Assembly (NCBI GenBank): GCA_032871835.1
Contig: CM065300.1
Location: 66,537,192 to 66,601,191, forward strand
Length of the DNA: 64,000 nucleotides
From: Dipteronia dyeriana
Lineage: Eukaryota > Streptophyta > Magnoliopsida > Sapindales > Sapindaceae
Reading direction: 5' to 3'
Positions 12,203-25,122 of the stretch are shown one piece after another. The notes below the pieces were generated by a model, which worked only from the letters and a program-made list of their open reading frames with translations, had not been told where the DNA came from and did no database searches. Numbering within the stretch: the stretch's first letter is position 1; each line of letters starts with the position of its first letter. The position numbers and the translations under genes were made by a program.

Positions 12203-13560
12203 TCAAGGGTAGAAGATATTTAAATATTGGGCATTGCATGGTCGGGGTTAAATCCCTCCATCTAGTCGGGTAATCCAATATGCTCCATGACCAGCTATTC
12301 ATTCAATTTTGTATAGGCCTTCCCATTTGTCAGCCAACGAGCCCGTAACTTTGTTCTTTGTGTTCAACGATACTTTTCTGAGCACTAGGTCTCCTAACTG
12401 AAACTTCATAATCCGAACATGAGAATTATAGTGCAGGGCCACTCTTTGCTGATATGCCGCATTTCGTACTCAGGATTTCTCCTTTTTCTCTTCCAACTCA
12501 TCTAGGCTTTGTAACAGCATATCAACATTCTGATCTTTATTATATAGCCTGACTCTAGGTGACATATACGATGTTTCTACCGGGATAACATCTTCTGTTC
12601 TGAATGCCAAGGAAAATGGAGTTTCTCCCGTAGATGTCCTTGCTGTTGTTCGATAAGCCCATAATACTTCAGGAATTTTTTTGACCCAACTGCCCTTTTT
12701 GGCATATAGCTTCATTTTGAGCGTATGCTTGATGATTTTGTTTACCGCTTCAGCTTGTCCATTTGTTTTAGGGTGGGCAGGTGTGGCATAATAATTTTCA
12801 ATCCGATACTTGTTGCACAACTGTTTGAACTTTTGATTATCAAATTGGGTGCCATTATTAGTGATAATAGTGTTCAAAACTCCAAACCTGTAGAGTATGT
12901 TTTTCTTCATAAAGTTTGTGGTATTTGCTTCCGTGATATGTACTAACGCTTCAGCTTCCACCCACTTCGTGAAATAACCAACAACCACAATTGTGTGCTT
13001 AGATCCACCTTCTGTTCCTACTGGAATTGGACCAATTAAGTCTAGTCCCCACATGGCGAATGGCCATGGGGATGTGAGGCTTCTAAGTTGTTCAGGGGGT
13101 TGCCGAATATCATTGGCGATCCTTTGGCAATCATTGCAATTTTCTGAACATCTCTATGCATCCGTGAACAGAGAAGGCCAATAAAAACCTTGTATGAGTA
13201 CCTTATGTGCCAAGCTTTTGCCACCAGTATGGTTCCCGCATACTCCGCCATGGATTTCATGTAGTATCCGGTATGCATCTTCCTTTGATACACATCTTTG
13301 GAGTGTTCGAGAAAACCCTCTTCTGTACAGTTCTCCTCCAATCAGTGTGTATCTTGCTGACTGTACCTGATGCATTTTTCTTCTAAGGGATCTTCCGGGA
13401 GAATATCTTCATCCAAGTACCTTTTTAGTTGAGTTATCCAACCATCTAACGGTATTCCAATTTCTGAGACTTTAAAGTTTTTTGGCTCAGTTATACTTGG
13501 TCTGAGAAGATGTACAACATGAATATTTTTTGGCCTAATTGTGGTAGTTGCTGATGCTAG
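12203..13560 (-). pseudogene. pol of element A: integrase
   Basis: The minus-strand frames hold the H/C zinc-binding region (HRILHEIH-like, GNHTGG, then NDCQ), the core (MWGLDLIGP with the first catalytic Asp; NNGTQFDN where the second should lie; NGQAEAVNKIIK with the Glu), and the C-terminal part (LLQSLDELEE). The end of pol is RPCNAQYL…YP then TGA at 12203. The second catalytic residue is Asn (TNNGTQF), whereas element B keeps Asp (TDNGTQF). Frameshifts separate the zinc-binding part (13154..13375), the middle (13042..13341) and the core (12470..13054). Integrase would insert the DNA copy into the genome; this copy is not functional. Confidence 0.85.
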
Positions 13561-15520
13561 TTTGGACAAAGCGACTACTTTTTCATTTTATTCTCAAGGG
13601 ATCTGGACAATCCTGTATTCCTTGAATTTTTGGAGGAGTTGTTTTGCTATGCCCAAATAAGCCATCCTACCTTCATCTCTGGCCTGATACTCATCTAAGA
13701 CTTGGTTGACGACTAACTGTGAGTCACTGAATATCTCAACCTCATCTGCTCCGAGAGCTATGCAAACTCTATGCGCCCTGCTAGCAATGCCTCATATTCG
13801 GCTTGGTTATTTGTTGCTTTGAAATTAAATCTCATGGCACATTCAACATCATTTCCTTACGGGGTGCATACCACGATCCCTGCCCCGCTGCCATAAGTGT
13901 TCGAGGAACCATCGACATATAATCTCCATGAGAAACTCTTGCCCAACATTCATTTTGCTTCCAGATTTGGTTATGTGAATTCGTCTACAAAATCTGTCAC
14001 TGCTTGACCTTTGAGTGATGTTCTGGGCATGTACTGAATATCAAAATCACTCAGCTCGATCGTCCATTTAAATAATCTCCCTGAAATTTCTGGCTTCTGT
14101 AGAATTTACTTAAGCGGGCAGTCGGTGAAAACCTAGATTGTATGTGCCAGAAAGTACGGCCTCAGCTTCCTTGCTGGAAGAAGAGCCTTGCTGGTATAGT
14201 ACACTGGCCTCTGTATCCTGTCTTCTTTCCTGACTAGAACCGAGCTTACTGTTAATTTTGTAAGGGATAAGTACAGGTGGGGTATTTCTCCCATTTTAGG
14301 TTTTGAGAGGATGGAAGCCTGACCTAAGTATTCTTTAATCCTCAGGAATACCTGTTCACACTCTTCATTCCATTCAAGTCCCTTCCCTTTTTGATCACTT
14401 TAAAAAAAGGAGCACGTCTATCTGTGGCCTTCGAGATAAACCTGCCTAAGGAAGCTAAGTATCCTGTCAAGCGTTGTACCTCTTTTAACGTCCTTGGTGA
14501 ATTCATTTTTTGGAGAGTTTAGATCTTCTCGGGATTCACTTCGATCCCCATCTGGTTAACTTGGAAACCAAGGAACCTTCCTAAAGGAACCCTAAATAGG
14601 CACTTATTCGGATTTAACTTCATCTGATACCTTCTGAGGACATCAAATGTTTTGCGCAGGTCCAAAAAATGTTAGTCTGCCGAGATACTTTTGGTTAACA
14701 TATCGTCTATGTAAACTTCCATATTTCTTCTTATTTGAGCGAAGATTCTATTGACCAATCTTCGATATGTTGCCCCAGTATTTTTTAGCTCAAGGAGGAT
14801 TACTGTATAACAATACAAGCCCTGATCGGTCGTGAATGCTGTTTTGTCTTCATCAGCTTTATTCATCCGGATATGATAATATCTCGAGTAGGCATCCATA
14901 AAACTGAGTAATTCATGACCCGATGTAGCATCGATCAGTTGGTCTATTCTCGGAAGTGGAAAACTGTCTTTTGGGTTGGCTTTGTTAAGATCCGTGAAGT
15001 CCACTCACATTACTCATTGGCCATTTTTTTAGTAAAACTACATTTCCTACCCACTGAGGGTAGTTGATTTCTCTGATCGACCCCACAGTGAGTAACTTCT
15101 CCACCCCCTACTTGATTGCCCGACTTCTCTCGAGGTTGAAAGATCTTCTCTTTTGTATTACAGGTTTCACATTTGGATCCACTGCCAAATGATGTGATAT
15201 TACTCGTGCATCTATCCCCACCATGTCTTCATGACTCCATACGGACACATCTTTGTATTCTCTAAGCAAATCAATAAGATCTAGCTTAACCTTTTCATCT
15301 AAGTTGGCCCCAATTTTGACCTTCATATCCATTTCATCTTCCTTTAAGACCACCTCCTCTATTGGTTCACTCTTTGATGTCTCCGGTTCTTCCTTTGGAT
15401 CGAAATCGAACAACAGTGATCCTTCTTGCTTGATCTGATCTGGTTGAGTTAAAGTGCATACTTGGTGTTTACTATTATCTTTGTCTTTGTAAACCGAGAG
15501 ATTAGCTCGTCTGGCCATCT
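13561..15520 (-). pseudogene. pol of element A: reverse transcriptase and RNase H
   Basis: The RT block 14672..15004 shows DFTDLNKANPKDSFPLPRID, FMDAYS and the catalytic YIDDM box. Upstream, 15108..15518 gives the region between protease and RT (PVIQKRRSFNLERSRAIK). The RNase H part is broken by many stops between about 13600 and 14300, but ALGADEVEIFSDSQLVVNQV is readable. It would copy the genomic RNA into DNA. It decodes only in pieces, so it is a pseudogene. Confidence 0.8.
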
Positions 15521-17867
15521 TCTGTGACCCTTTGATTGTTCCTACCCCCTATTCAGTTGGGAACTTGATCATCAGAGCGTAAGTAGATGTTGTTTTGTTC
15601 AGGAAAGGTCGACCTAGTAGCGTATTATAAGGCCAGTTGTCCAGATCTACCACCACAAAGTCGAGTAACATTGTTTTCTAGCAAGGAGCTACCCCGATCT
15701 TCACGGGCAACTTCACTGTTCTGAGAGACCTAACATCGACTTTCCTGAATCCTGAGTGGAGTATGGAAAAGTCGTAAGTCCTTTCGATCCAATCTGAGTT
15801 GATCATAAACAGCTATATTGATGATGTCTACCGAGCTACCATTGTCCACTACAATTCTCATGACTTCTCTATAGTCAATTCGAGCACTGATAACAAGAGC
15901 GTTATTCGGTCGGACGTCGACCCCATATGACTCAACTTCAGTGAATATTATGGGGTCACATCCTTCCTTTATTTTCTTCGGATTGGACTCGATGGAGTTG
16001 ACGTCAAAATTCTATCTTGCCTCCACCGCTTCCCGGATTTACTGAGTCCGCTCTCGGTTACTTCTCTCAGTTGATGGTTCTCCGAAGATGGTCTGTATCA
16101 CTCCATTCACCTCGGGACTGGCCCTTTTATTCCGACCGAAATTATGATCTCCCGTCTTGGTCTCTTTCCAAATTTATGACTTCTTATCTTTCCTTAGGAT
16201 TATATCTTACAGATGTCCTTCCCGAATGAGGGTCTCTATATAGTCTCTGAGCTGGTAACATTTGAAGGTCTCGTGTCTGGTTTCTTTATGGAACCTGCAA
16301 TATTTCATTGTGTCTCACCGAGTAAATTGGGATTACCGACGTGGCTCCTTCACCAGCTTCTTCTCTTCTAGTATTGTCAGGGTCTCTTCCTGATTTTTTC
16401 GAAACGGGGTGTAGTTCGTATATTTTCCTTGAAATTTTTCCCTGGTTTGGTCAGTATTACATCCATTTCCCCTATCTTTGCTCATCTATTTGCTATTTCC
16501 TTTTTGTTTCTCTTTATGGTTTTGTGACTTCGGTTCGACATCTTTTTGTTCGGGTCTCTCCTCATGAATGTAACTGCCTCCTTAAACTCTTCTTCTTCCA
16601 CCAGAGCGTATTCGCATGCCATACCCATCATATCTGTGTATCTAGTTAGACGAGCCTTTCTTAGGTCAAAAGACAACCGCCAATTCTGCAAGTTATTTTT
16701 GAATGCAGCGATTATTGCTTCTTTATTTTCGCTGCCGATTTCTAAGACCGCTTGACCGAATCTTCCTAGATACTTCTTTAGCGACTCGTATTTCCCTTGC
16801 TTCAGTTGAGAAATGTAAGCCACCGATTTTTTCCTATGCACGTTCCCTAGAAATTATCTTAAGAAGCTTCTGCTCAACTTGCTGAAACTCCTAATACCTA
16901 TCAGAGGTAATCTCCTGGACCATCTTGAACCAGTATCCCCGAGGGTTTGTGGGAAGTTGATGCACAACAAAGGATCATTGTGGGCATACTGGGCCATGAC
17001 ACTCTTATATCGTCTGACATGTTCTTTAGGATTTATATCCTTTTTAAACCGTTCCACGTGTGGCATCCTGAATCTCTCCGGGAATGGCATTCGCAGGATG
17101 TTTCTAGTAAAAGGGCTATCAGAATCATCATCAGACAACTTATTATATCTGTATCGCCTAATCACCGCGTCCATTTGACTCATGTTGTTCTCGACTTCTC
17201 GGGTCAGGCTCTGAATCTCGACATATCTGTTGCCCACTGTTTCTCCACGATGGTTAAGTTGTCGAGTGATTGTCATACCTGTTTCCAGTTCCTCTTCATT
17301 CTGCCCCGGTGTCTCACGAGCCAAACCTTGTAAGCGTATGGTCCCACAGTGAAGTTTACGATGGTACCGATCACTATCCTCTGATAACGATGACCAATCT
17401 CTTCACCGGTCATATTTACGATGCCTATCATAGCCCGTCTGACAGTGACTTTGCCTTTGATGTGGCCGTTCTTCTGTGGGCGTTTCACGATCCTTGTCCT
17501 GATTACGTGTCATACCCCAAGTCTGGTTGATTGGACCTGAGTTCCTATCGGCTACTGGTGCATTTGGTTCCGGCCCAATTACAATCGATCGAAGCCTAGA
17601 AGATGATAGAGGATTTGGCGGGTGCGCCTCTCCTAGGACCAATAGATCTATTCCTTCTTGCGTCGCATCCGTTAGCAACTATTGCAATGCACCACGGTAA
17701 CGACACGCTATATCCTCACTGGTAGGAGGGATCTGCTGGATTCCAATTAGGGATATCAGTTCGTTCCCGGTGGTTGTGGTGGGATCCTTAGTGGTCCCGC
17801 CTGTATGAGCATTATCTGGAGATTTCTGGACATCCCTAGAATTGTCTTTGTTTTCGCTACCAGCCAT
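15521..17867 (-). pseudogene. gag and protease of element A
   Basis: The start is ATG at 17867 (MAGSENKDNSRD), about 45 bp inside the primer-binding site. The gag core (16482..17324) shows MPHVERFKKDINPKEHVRRY and FPQTLGDTGSRW, the conserved capsid-like retrotransposon gag region, then LARYT-like and EYALVEEEEF blocks. The aspartic protease site V-V-D-N-G-S-S lies near 15836..15850. Gag packages the element RNA in cytoplasmic particles. Multiple stops and frameshifts break it (for example after codon 62). Short plus-strand frames across the region are shadows. Confidence 0.8.
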
Positions 17868-17894
17868 TGCTTAAACAGATTGGAGGTTCGACCC

Positions 17895-17911
17895 CTTCTT
17901 CTAGCGCCAAT
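17895..17911 (-). other. Primer-binding site of element A
   Basis: Directly inside the 5' LTR; on the minus strand it reads TTGGCGCTAGAAGAAGG. Element B has TTGGGGCTAGAAGGAGG at the same place. I do not assign the tRNA. Confidence 0.6.
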
Positions 17912-18772
17912 TGTTGACGTCGATTTCTCGATGGATGAGAAAGTCAACAACATTGTATTTGGTTATGACCTGTTAAAAGAGAAAGAGAAAGAGAAAGAGA
18001 AAGAGAATGCAATTGAAATAATAATGACACGAGTTTATGTGATAAAACTCCGATGATCGGAGAAACATCCACGGGTGGTTGAATGCACAACCAAGCCAAA
18101 TCCACTATTTAAACAAAGAATTACACCACTTGATCTCTGTTGCAGTGATTACTTTTTTGAATATGTCTCATGTCTATCTATATCGTTGTTTTTATGTCTA
18201 TTACAATGAGATTAGTGGACTATTTATATATATATATAGAACCCTAATCATTGTTGTACAAGTAAGGAAAAGGAATTGTATTTTAATTAAGACTGGTTGC
18301 TTGTTGAAATTGTCTTTATCTTCTTTCCTGTTTCGGAGACCTTATGAAGATCGAGTTTGAATCTTAATGGGATTCTAGTGGCATAGTCCGTTTAGGACTT
18401 ATTTCTTTATCGGCGTATAGTCTTCTAGAATAGTAGAGTTGTTGCCTGATTTGAGATTTGCTTTCTGTTTGGTGTTTTATCCTTCTAGAGACTCTTTTTG
18501 ACACAGATGTTTTGCGTATTGGAGTATGATTCCCGGGCTTACTCACGTATGTGAATCGTATGCTTAACTTCTTTACTCAGGTTTATTGTGCTGTCCCGAG
18601 TAGAACATAATGTGCCGAGTACCTGTGTTCAGTCTTACTCGGGTTCTTATTCTTTAGTGATGTCTTGGATGATGTCTTCTAGTTGCCAGCTTAGATGCCC
18701 ATATGACAATCTTTTTAAATGATTGTCTTACATGTCAGTGACGTGTACATTCAATGTAATACACATACTACA
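17912..18772 (-). repeat. 5' LTR of element A
   Basis: 861 bp. In plus orientation it starts TGTTGACGTCGATTTCTCG and ends ACATACTACA, so the terminal TG...CA rule holds. It matches 6958..7827 with scattered substitutions and a shorter GAGAAA run (about 17980..18006). It would carry the element promoter on the minus strand. Confidence 0.85.
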
Positions 18773-19155
18773 ATATATATATCATTGAATTCCACAATCT
18801 ATTGAATATTGGCTACTTAGTATTTTTGTAATTTTAGAGATTTTATGTACCAACCTATTACCCTATTGGTAAAGTTAAATTCTAAATTTGTTACACTAGA
18901 CATAAAGTTAACTATTTAGGAAGTTTCAAGTTTCAACAATATTATATCTATTTATCATAACGGTAAATTTACCATACTAAAAGTAAAATATATACAAATC
19001 ACTTTTTCAGTAAAGATGGTTGTGTACCCCCTTCCATATTGGTGGTCGTGAGACATATGCAGAGAGTTTTCTTCAAAAGTTGGTGGGATCTTAACAGGTC
19101 CCGACAGTATTATTGTAAATTGTAATACTCAATATATATAGTGGTTTTCCAGATA
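18773..19155. other. Intergenic, no supported gene
   Basis: AT-rich, with no feature beyond short AT runs. Confidence 0.5.
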
Positions 19156-19312
19156 GTGCGCATTGATATTCTTATATCAGTGCGTTGCATGTGGACCATT
19201 GATTATAGAGAAGTTTTGACAAGTGCATACACTTTGAGTCAAAATATATAAATCTAATGATCTACATCCAATGCACTGACGAATTTATATAAGTACACAT
19301 TGATTTGAATTT
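19156..19312. mobile_element. Short MITE-like inverted repeat
   Basis: AGTGCGCATTGATATTCTTA... on the left pairs with ...TATATAAGTACACATTGAT on the right. The inner blocks CAGTGCGTTGCATGTGGA and TCCAATGCACTGA are also inverted. About 157 bp, non-coding. Confidence 0.45.
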
Positions 19313-19463
19313 TTATATATAAATTTGAAATCATCTTCAATGCAGATAAGTGAATACAATCAACTACTAAAATTATATCAAGTGATATGAAAAATATATT
19401 TAATTAATTATATATCTCACATAACATAACATAACTTTCTTTTTACTAACATAATATAACAAA

Positions 19464-20539
19464 GGAGTAATTGCACAAACTACCCCCGAATTTAGTTATA
19501 ATTGCATCTGAATGGACAATTTGTTCAAAACTACACAAACCTCACTTACTGAGTTACTGTTGGTTGACTTTCTGTTAAAATTAACATTTGAACAGGTTTT
19601 TAGGTAAATGACTTAAATGTCCCTAGTTGTATTATTCTATTCTTTTTTTTTTTTTACCTTTTTCCAAAAACTTTATAAACTTTGATAAAATAAAATAAAA
19701 TAAATAAAAGATATGATTCATTAAATAAATAAATAGTCTTAAAAAATATTAAGTAAATAAATAATTTTTTTTAAGGATATCCATTAATTGAGACAATAAA
19801 AGTTCTAAATATCTAAACTTTTATGGTAAGGATGATGACGAAAGAAACTTCAAAATTCACAACACCAAAGGAAGTGGTTGAAGAAGGCAAGATGAGTCCC
19901 ACAAAATAACGATTATAAAATTGCATCATGTTTGCCACAAATTTCCTATAGATGTACATATTTTTCATTCATTTTCAACAAAAAGAAAATCCTTCATCAC
20001 CCAATCAACTTTGATTTTTTTGTTTTCCGTGATGGAAAATTTGAGATTGTTCATCTCCTTAATTCAATCTATCACCCAAACAAATCACCAATCTAGTAAT
20101 TACCCAAACAAAAATAAATAAGTTTCCATTCATCACCCAAAAAAAAAAATCTATTCACCACCCAAATAAAAACAATAAGATATCAGTTCATCACCCAAAT
20201 TAAAAAATCTTCAGTCATCACCAGAGTTTTTTTTTTTTTTAAGCTCTCATCTTCTTCTTCTTCCTTTTTTTTTTCCTTTTTTTTTTCCTTTTGTACAAAT
20301 AAGTTTTTTATTTTTAGATAAATGATGGAGGATGTTAGATCTTCACTATCTATTTGATTGAGAATATATAATGTCCTCCATCCATTTCTTTATTTATGAA
20401 TGATTTAATAATATTGAAATTGACATATAGTTTTTAATAGAAGTCAATTAACGGTAAGGGAGGTTTATGTAATTTTGAACAAATAACCATCTAGCTGCAA
20501 TTAGACCTAAACTCGGGGAAAGTTTGTGCAATTACCGCC
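19464..20539. mobile_element. Non-autonomous element with long terminal inverted repeats
   Basis: The left end GGAGTAATTGCACAAACT and the reverse complement of the right end, GGCGGTAATTGCACAAACT, begin inverted arms of about 80 bp (TTTGTTCAAAA, ACATAAACCTC and CACAAACCTC blocks). Long arms and no transposase suggest a Mutator-type MITE. No target duplication could be confirmed. The middle is AT-rich with CTT and CCTTTTTTTT runs. Confidence 0.5.
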
Positions 20540-21353
20540 AAACTAATTGAAAATTCTTTGATACATAAATACGGAACTATAAAAACTCAACAATGACATG
20601 TCATATGCTATGATATCGTATCATATCGCATTCAGCAGCAAGTTGCACACTTGTTTCTCCAGTTTCCTAACATTTGTCTAGCAATCTAGGGACCAGGGAG
20701 GCATATTTGCCAATAAAATTTCTATTATACCATTAACGGAAATATATATTTATAATTTTCTATACTACTGCATCACCTCACAAAGCGCACCAGAGACCTG
20801 AGACTTAATTTTCTAGGTAGTACTGGAAACAATATCTATATATAAGTAAAATAATTTATATTGTCTGCTTATGAATTACATATTATTTGAGCTTTCAATC
20901 GGTTAAAAGGTCATTTTCATGTTAACTTCAAACATGTATTTTAAAACTATTTGTTTCAGGTATACCGTATATTATATGCTTCTTTGTCTTAATGTCACCA
21001 TTAAATAAAAATGAATTGTGATTGAGATGTATAACAAATAATAAATTTGGATCTTTTATCAATCTAAATAAAAAAAGATGAGTGTAGGGGTAGAAAATGT
21101 GTCTTCAGGAGCATACGATGATAAGGCCGTCAGTGGCCTGATTCTGACGTCAAAATCTTCTATGAGGGGCGAGGGCAAGGATAAGTTTAGTCTTGATTAT
21201 CTGCGTGTTTGCTCTTGTTGGATCTAGTAAAAGAAAAAAATTGAAGTTACCCTTTAAACCGAGTGAAGTGGGGTTTATATGGGACGTTTGTTACGTGGGA
21301 TGAGATGGATGTTGAATTTATTATTGTCCCATGTTTGGAGGGTTTTAAACATA
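20540..21353. other. Intergenic, no supported gene
   Basis: No open frame of note. Nothing recognised in 21060..21300 despite its slightly higher GC. Confidence 0.45.
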
Positions 21354-22281
21354 GGTCCCGTTTGATATTACTGTAACTTTTAAAATAATCACCGTTAGTT
21401 GTGTTGAATAAATAATAGACTGTAAAGTTAATTAGACAACTGTTTGGTTAATGTTATTGTTGAAGTTGATTTAGATTAAAAAGTAGTATTCTTACGCTTG
21501 GTAAACTTTACATTTAATTGTTGTGATTTTATATAATGACTAAAATTGACATGAAATTGAATTATCAAGCGAAGCAAAAAATTTCTTTCTCCATCTCTCG
21601 AACTCAAACTCCCATGACAAGCGGAAAATCTAGAGATTGACTTTACCAAATCTAAAAAAATAAAAATAAAAAATTGGGTGTTTCTTCCTTTACTCATTTA
21701 TTTTATTTTCACTACAATATTATTTTATTTCCTTTACTTGACATACGGATACCTGTACCTAGAACACCTCAATCTTTATTACTTTTTTTTTATATAGAAT
21801 TTTTAATAATTGTATTTCTGGGTGAGCTTGTGATGGTAAAGAAGAAGAATGATAGAGGAGAAGAAGCAGACGGCGAAAAAGATGAGTTTAGGGTTTTGTT
21901 CAAAGTTCTAAGTTTAGGTGTTTGTTCCGAAATTGGATTGAGAATATAAACAAATTGTTTTTAAAAATCTTTTAATTAATCTTATAGTTAATCAATGATG
22001 AACAAATAAAATTGAATCATATGAAATTAAACATAAAATATACTTGTATTTATGTTAAATCAATAGGGATAATTTAGTCTTTAAAAAGATTCATTAAACA
22101 AACAGCAGATTCTATCATAATCACTTTACAAAAGTAACCCCCACCAGCTTTTTAAAATTGCTATCAAATCAACCCAGATTCTCAAATAATCACTTTTAAA
22201 ATTTTTACCAAACGCCTTTTTTATGTCAAAATTATTAAATAATCAGATTTTAACTTCTCAAAAACAATACCAACTGGGACC
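21354..22281. mobile_element. MITE-like element with GGTCCC ends
   Basis: The left end GGTCCCGTTTGATATTACT and the reverse complement of the right end, GGTCCCAGTTGGTATTGTT, are inverted. The sub-terminal AAAATAATCA / TGATTATTTAA blocks are also inverted. Flanks are ATA on both sides, a possible 3 bp duplication as in PIF/Harbinger elements, but too short to rely on. No transposase; the frames 21476..21697 (-) and 21674..21949 (+) are not convincing genes. Confidence 0.4.
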
Positions 22282-22780
22282 ATAAAACGAGACGGAACAA
22301 TATGGGATAAAAACACAAAAAGTTGTCTCACCCATTACCCTAGGCCAGAGTTGTCTCATACATGAGATAAACATCAAAAGGACTATTTTACCCTCAATAT
22401 TTCTAAAAATTATAAATATATATATACACTCCCTTAGTACCATCTCTTTCTCCTTCGTTCATTGTCTATGGATCACCCTCCTTCTCCCACTGCCGAAATC
22501 AAGACCAAACCCAATAAACCCAACACCCAAATCAAACCCCTCCAACCGTCGTCATCATCGCAACACTAACACCCAAAACCTCTCCACGAAATCAAACCCA
22601 ACACCACTAATACCCAAATCAATCTCTGTTGGACAAAAACAGAGAATAGAGATGAAGAGGTCGACTAAATTTCAAGTTTCTGATTTGGGTGTTGCATGGG
22701 GAAGTGGTGGGTCATTTTTTGGGGGTGTGCTCTGGTGGTCTGATGTGGCGGGGTTTTGATATGTGATGATGATGATCTAA
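22282..22780. other. Intergenic, no supported gene
   Basis: CCAAACCCAA-rich stretch (22490..22620) on a plain AT-rich background. No gene recognised. Confidence 0.4.
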
Positions 22781-23609
22781 GAAGCATAGACACGGACACG
22801 GACATGGACACGGGGTACCAACACGATATGATACGACGATAGGGAATATCCTAAAAAACTAGGATAGAGACACGGTAGGATACGCCAACTAGAATAATAT
22901 AAATTTGTATTTAAAAAGATATAAATACGAAAAACTTAAAACATAATTCATTCAAAAGTCAAACATAACATAGTACAAAAGTCCAAATATAAGTCCAAAC
23001 ATAAAAAAAAAAACTCATAAAAGTATTAACTCCGAATTAACATCATTAACTAAAAACATAATTCATTCAAAAGTTAAACATACATAGTACAAAAGTCTAA
23101 ATATAAGTCCAAACATAAAAAAATCATTAAAGTATTAATTCCTAATTAACATCATTTATCAGTTAACATATCCAAATAATACGGTCTCTAACTGTGGTTC
23201 ATCAAGGGAAATGTTTACAATCTCAAGTAGCCCAGCATCTTCTATGTCCATGGAATCAAAACCATCCCCTCCAACATCCCACAATTGAGACACACCTTAG
23301 AATATCGATTTTGACTTCTAAAAGAAAAAGCTTCAAAGAGTCTTTTAGAAAACCTAGATTTTTTTTTTTGTAAAATTTATAATTTGTTCCCGTTTTTTGT
23401 TAAATTAAAAAATTGACCCATTTTTACAAAAACTATTTACAAAAGTGCGTCAAACGTGTCCTATGTGTGTCCTTACCATGTCGGTGCCGTGTTGAAAAGT
23501 CAAACTGATCGTAAAGTCAACGGATATGGAAAATATGTATCCGACACGTGTCCGTGTCGGAAACGTGTCAGACACACGCTACCTCCTCTAATAAATGTGT
23601 TCGTGCTTC
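22781..23609. mobile_element. MITE-like element with ACACGG-rich ends
   Basis: Begins GAAGCATAGACACGGACACGG and ends ...GTGTTCGTGCTTC, so the tips GAAGCA/TGCTTC are inverted and both ends are filled with inverted GACACGG / CCGTGTC motifs (23530..23575). The style resembles hAT MITEs, but I could not find an 8 bp duplication. It contains a 115 bp tandem duplication (22941..23158). Confidence 0.4.
22941..23158. repeat. Tandem duplication, about 115 bp unit
   Basis: ACATAATTCATTCAAAAGT starts two similar copies (22941..23049 and 23056..23158) that both run through AAGTCCAAACATAAA to ATTAACATCATT. Confidence 0.75.
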
Positions 23610-23718
23610 CTAGAGGATATGCTTTCAAGTTTAGAGCTCTGCGTAATCTATTTTTTCTTATTTTCTTAATTTGATTTGGAATTTTGGGGTCGATAAATAA
23701 ATGACATTATTTGAGAGG

Positions 23719-23772
23719 GGTGTTATGCAAATGTCATCAGTTTAGTAATGTAAGTTTAAAATGTACCATTTA
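23719..23772 (+). repeat. Left terminal inverted repeat of the MULE
   Basis: Contains AATGTAAGTTTAAAATGTACC, paired with the right terminus. Similarity fades beyond about 23800. Confidence 0.55.
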
Positions 23773-24117
23773 AACTAGTCAGACGAGAATACCCCCACAA
23801 AATTGAAAAAGAAAAAAATTATCGTTTTGTGTTTCTGAGAAAAGCAACAGTGAGAAAGAAATCAACGACAATGAAATCGACGGCAAGGAAATCGACAGCT
23901 TATTGACCGGAACGGGAATACAGTACATTTTGCAGCGAGTGACAAAGGTAAATTGAGTTTGTTTTATGTATCGATTTGTTGTTCATAACATATAATTGCA
24001 TTTCAGACTTGTTCTGTTGAAAGAAATTGTAGATTAGGGCTGACAGTGGTTGTGGTTTTGGTTTGAGTTTGAAATGAGGTTCAATATTCTGGTATCGATG
24101 AATTTTTGTTTTGAAAA

Positions 24118-25078
24118 ATAAAATCGAGAATATTTCAATCGAGATCGAGGAAATTTTTTAGAAAGAATCAAGAGGTTTTTCAAAGTGATAGAGCATTTGT
24201 TAAATGATCGAGAATATTTTTTATAGAATCGAGAGGTTTTTCAAAGGATCGAGACTATTATGAAAGGATCGAGAATTTCTGAAAACGATCGAGAATATTA
24301 TGATAACGATCGAGATTGTTTTTCTAAGGATCGAGATTTTTTAAAATGATCGAATCAAGAAGATTTTTCTAATAACCGAGAAGATTATTTAAAGAATCGA
24401 GAGTTTTGTGAAAGTGTCGAGAATGTTTTCAAACGATCGAGAATGTTTTTCAAATGGTCCAGTTTTTAGAAAATGATAGATAATATTTTTCAAAGAATCG
24501 AGAGGTTTTTCAAAGGCTCGAGACAATTTTCAAAGCTTCGAGAATATTTTCAAATGGTCGAGATTTTTTAAATTGATCGAGAATATTTTTCAAAGAATCG
24601 GGAGGTTTTTCAAAGGATCGAGAATATTTTCTAACGATCGAGAATGTTTTTCAAAGAGTCGAGAACATTTTCAATTGATCGTAAAGTTTTTTCAATGAAT
24701 CGAAAGGTTTTACAAAGGATCGAGACTAATTTGAAAGGATCGAGCCTATTTGCAACGGATCGAGACCTTTTGAAACAAATCAAGAACTTTTTAAAATGAC
24801 CGTGAAGTTTTTTCAATGAATCGATATGTTTTACAAAGGATCGAGCCTATTTGCAAAGGATCGAGCCTATTTGCAATGGATCAAGAACTTTATAAACAAA
24901 TCGAGAATGTTTTTAAATGATCGTAAAGTTTTTTCAATGAATCGAGAGGTTTTAGAAAGGATCGAGCCTATTTGCAAATGATCGAGAACTTTTTTAAAAA
25001 TTCGAGATCTTTTTCAAAGGATTGAGAATATTTTAAAAGTATCGAGAATTTGTTTCAAACGATTGAGAATATGTTCTA
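24118..25078 (+). repeat. Left array of ATCGAGAA short repeats
   Basis: About thirty degenerate units of roughly 27-32 bp built on GGATCGAGAATATTTTTCAAA, with variable spacing. They lie between the left terminus and the passenger gene. The unit is also found, in the same strand direction, at 29268..29830. Confidence 0.85.
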
Positions 25079-25122
25079 ATTTTTGTGCAGTTTACTGATG
25101 TACTATTTCCGTGACATTACAG

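Larger units (their letters stand above)
6958..18772 (-). mobile_element. Ty3/gypsy LTR retrotransposon, Tat-type (element A)
   Basis: About 11.8 kb element whose gag-pol reads on the minus strand. In plus coordinates the order is 3' LTR, polypurine tract, antisense gene, tandem repeats, integrase, RNase H/RT, protease, gag, primer-binding site, 5' LTR. The long internal region, the order, and the extra gene opposite to pol downstream of it are features known for plant Tat elements (Retand/Grande type). It belongs to the same family as element B (33987..45930), with which it shares the polypurine tract, protein sequences and 3' repeats. The outer tip of the left LTR (TGTTGACG) is missing. The flanks are AT repeats, so an ATATA target duplication is possible but not informative. 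Many stops and frameshifts. Confidence 0.85.

Noticed and set aside
16017..17530. Several plus-strand open frames
   Set aside because: Shadows of the minus-strand gag of element A.
24118..25078. CRISPR-like array
   Set aside because: Units are degenerate, spacing is irregular, spacers are not unique, and this is a plant genome.
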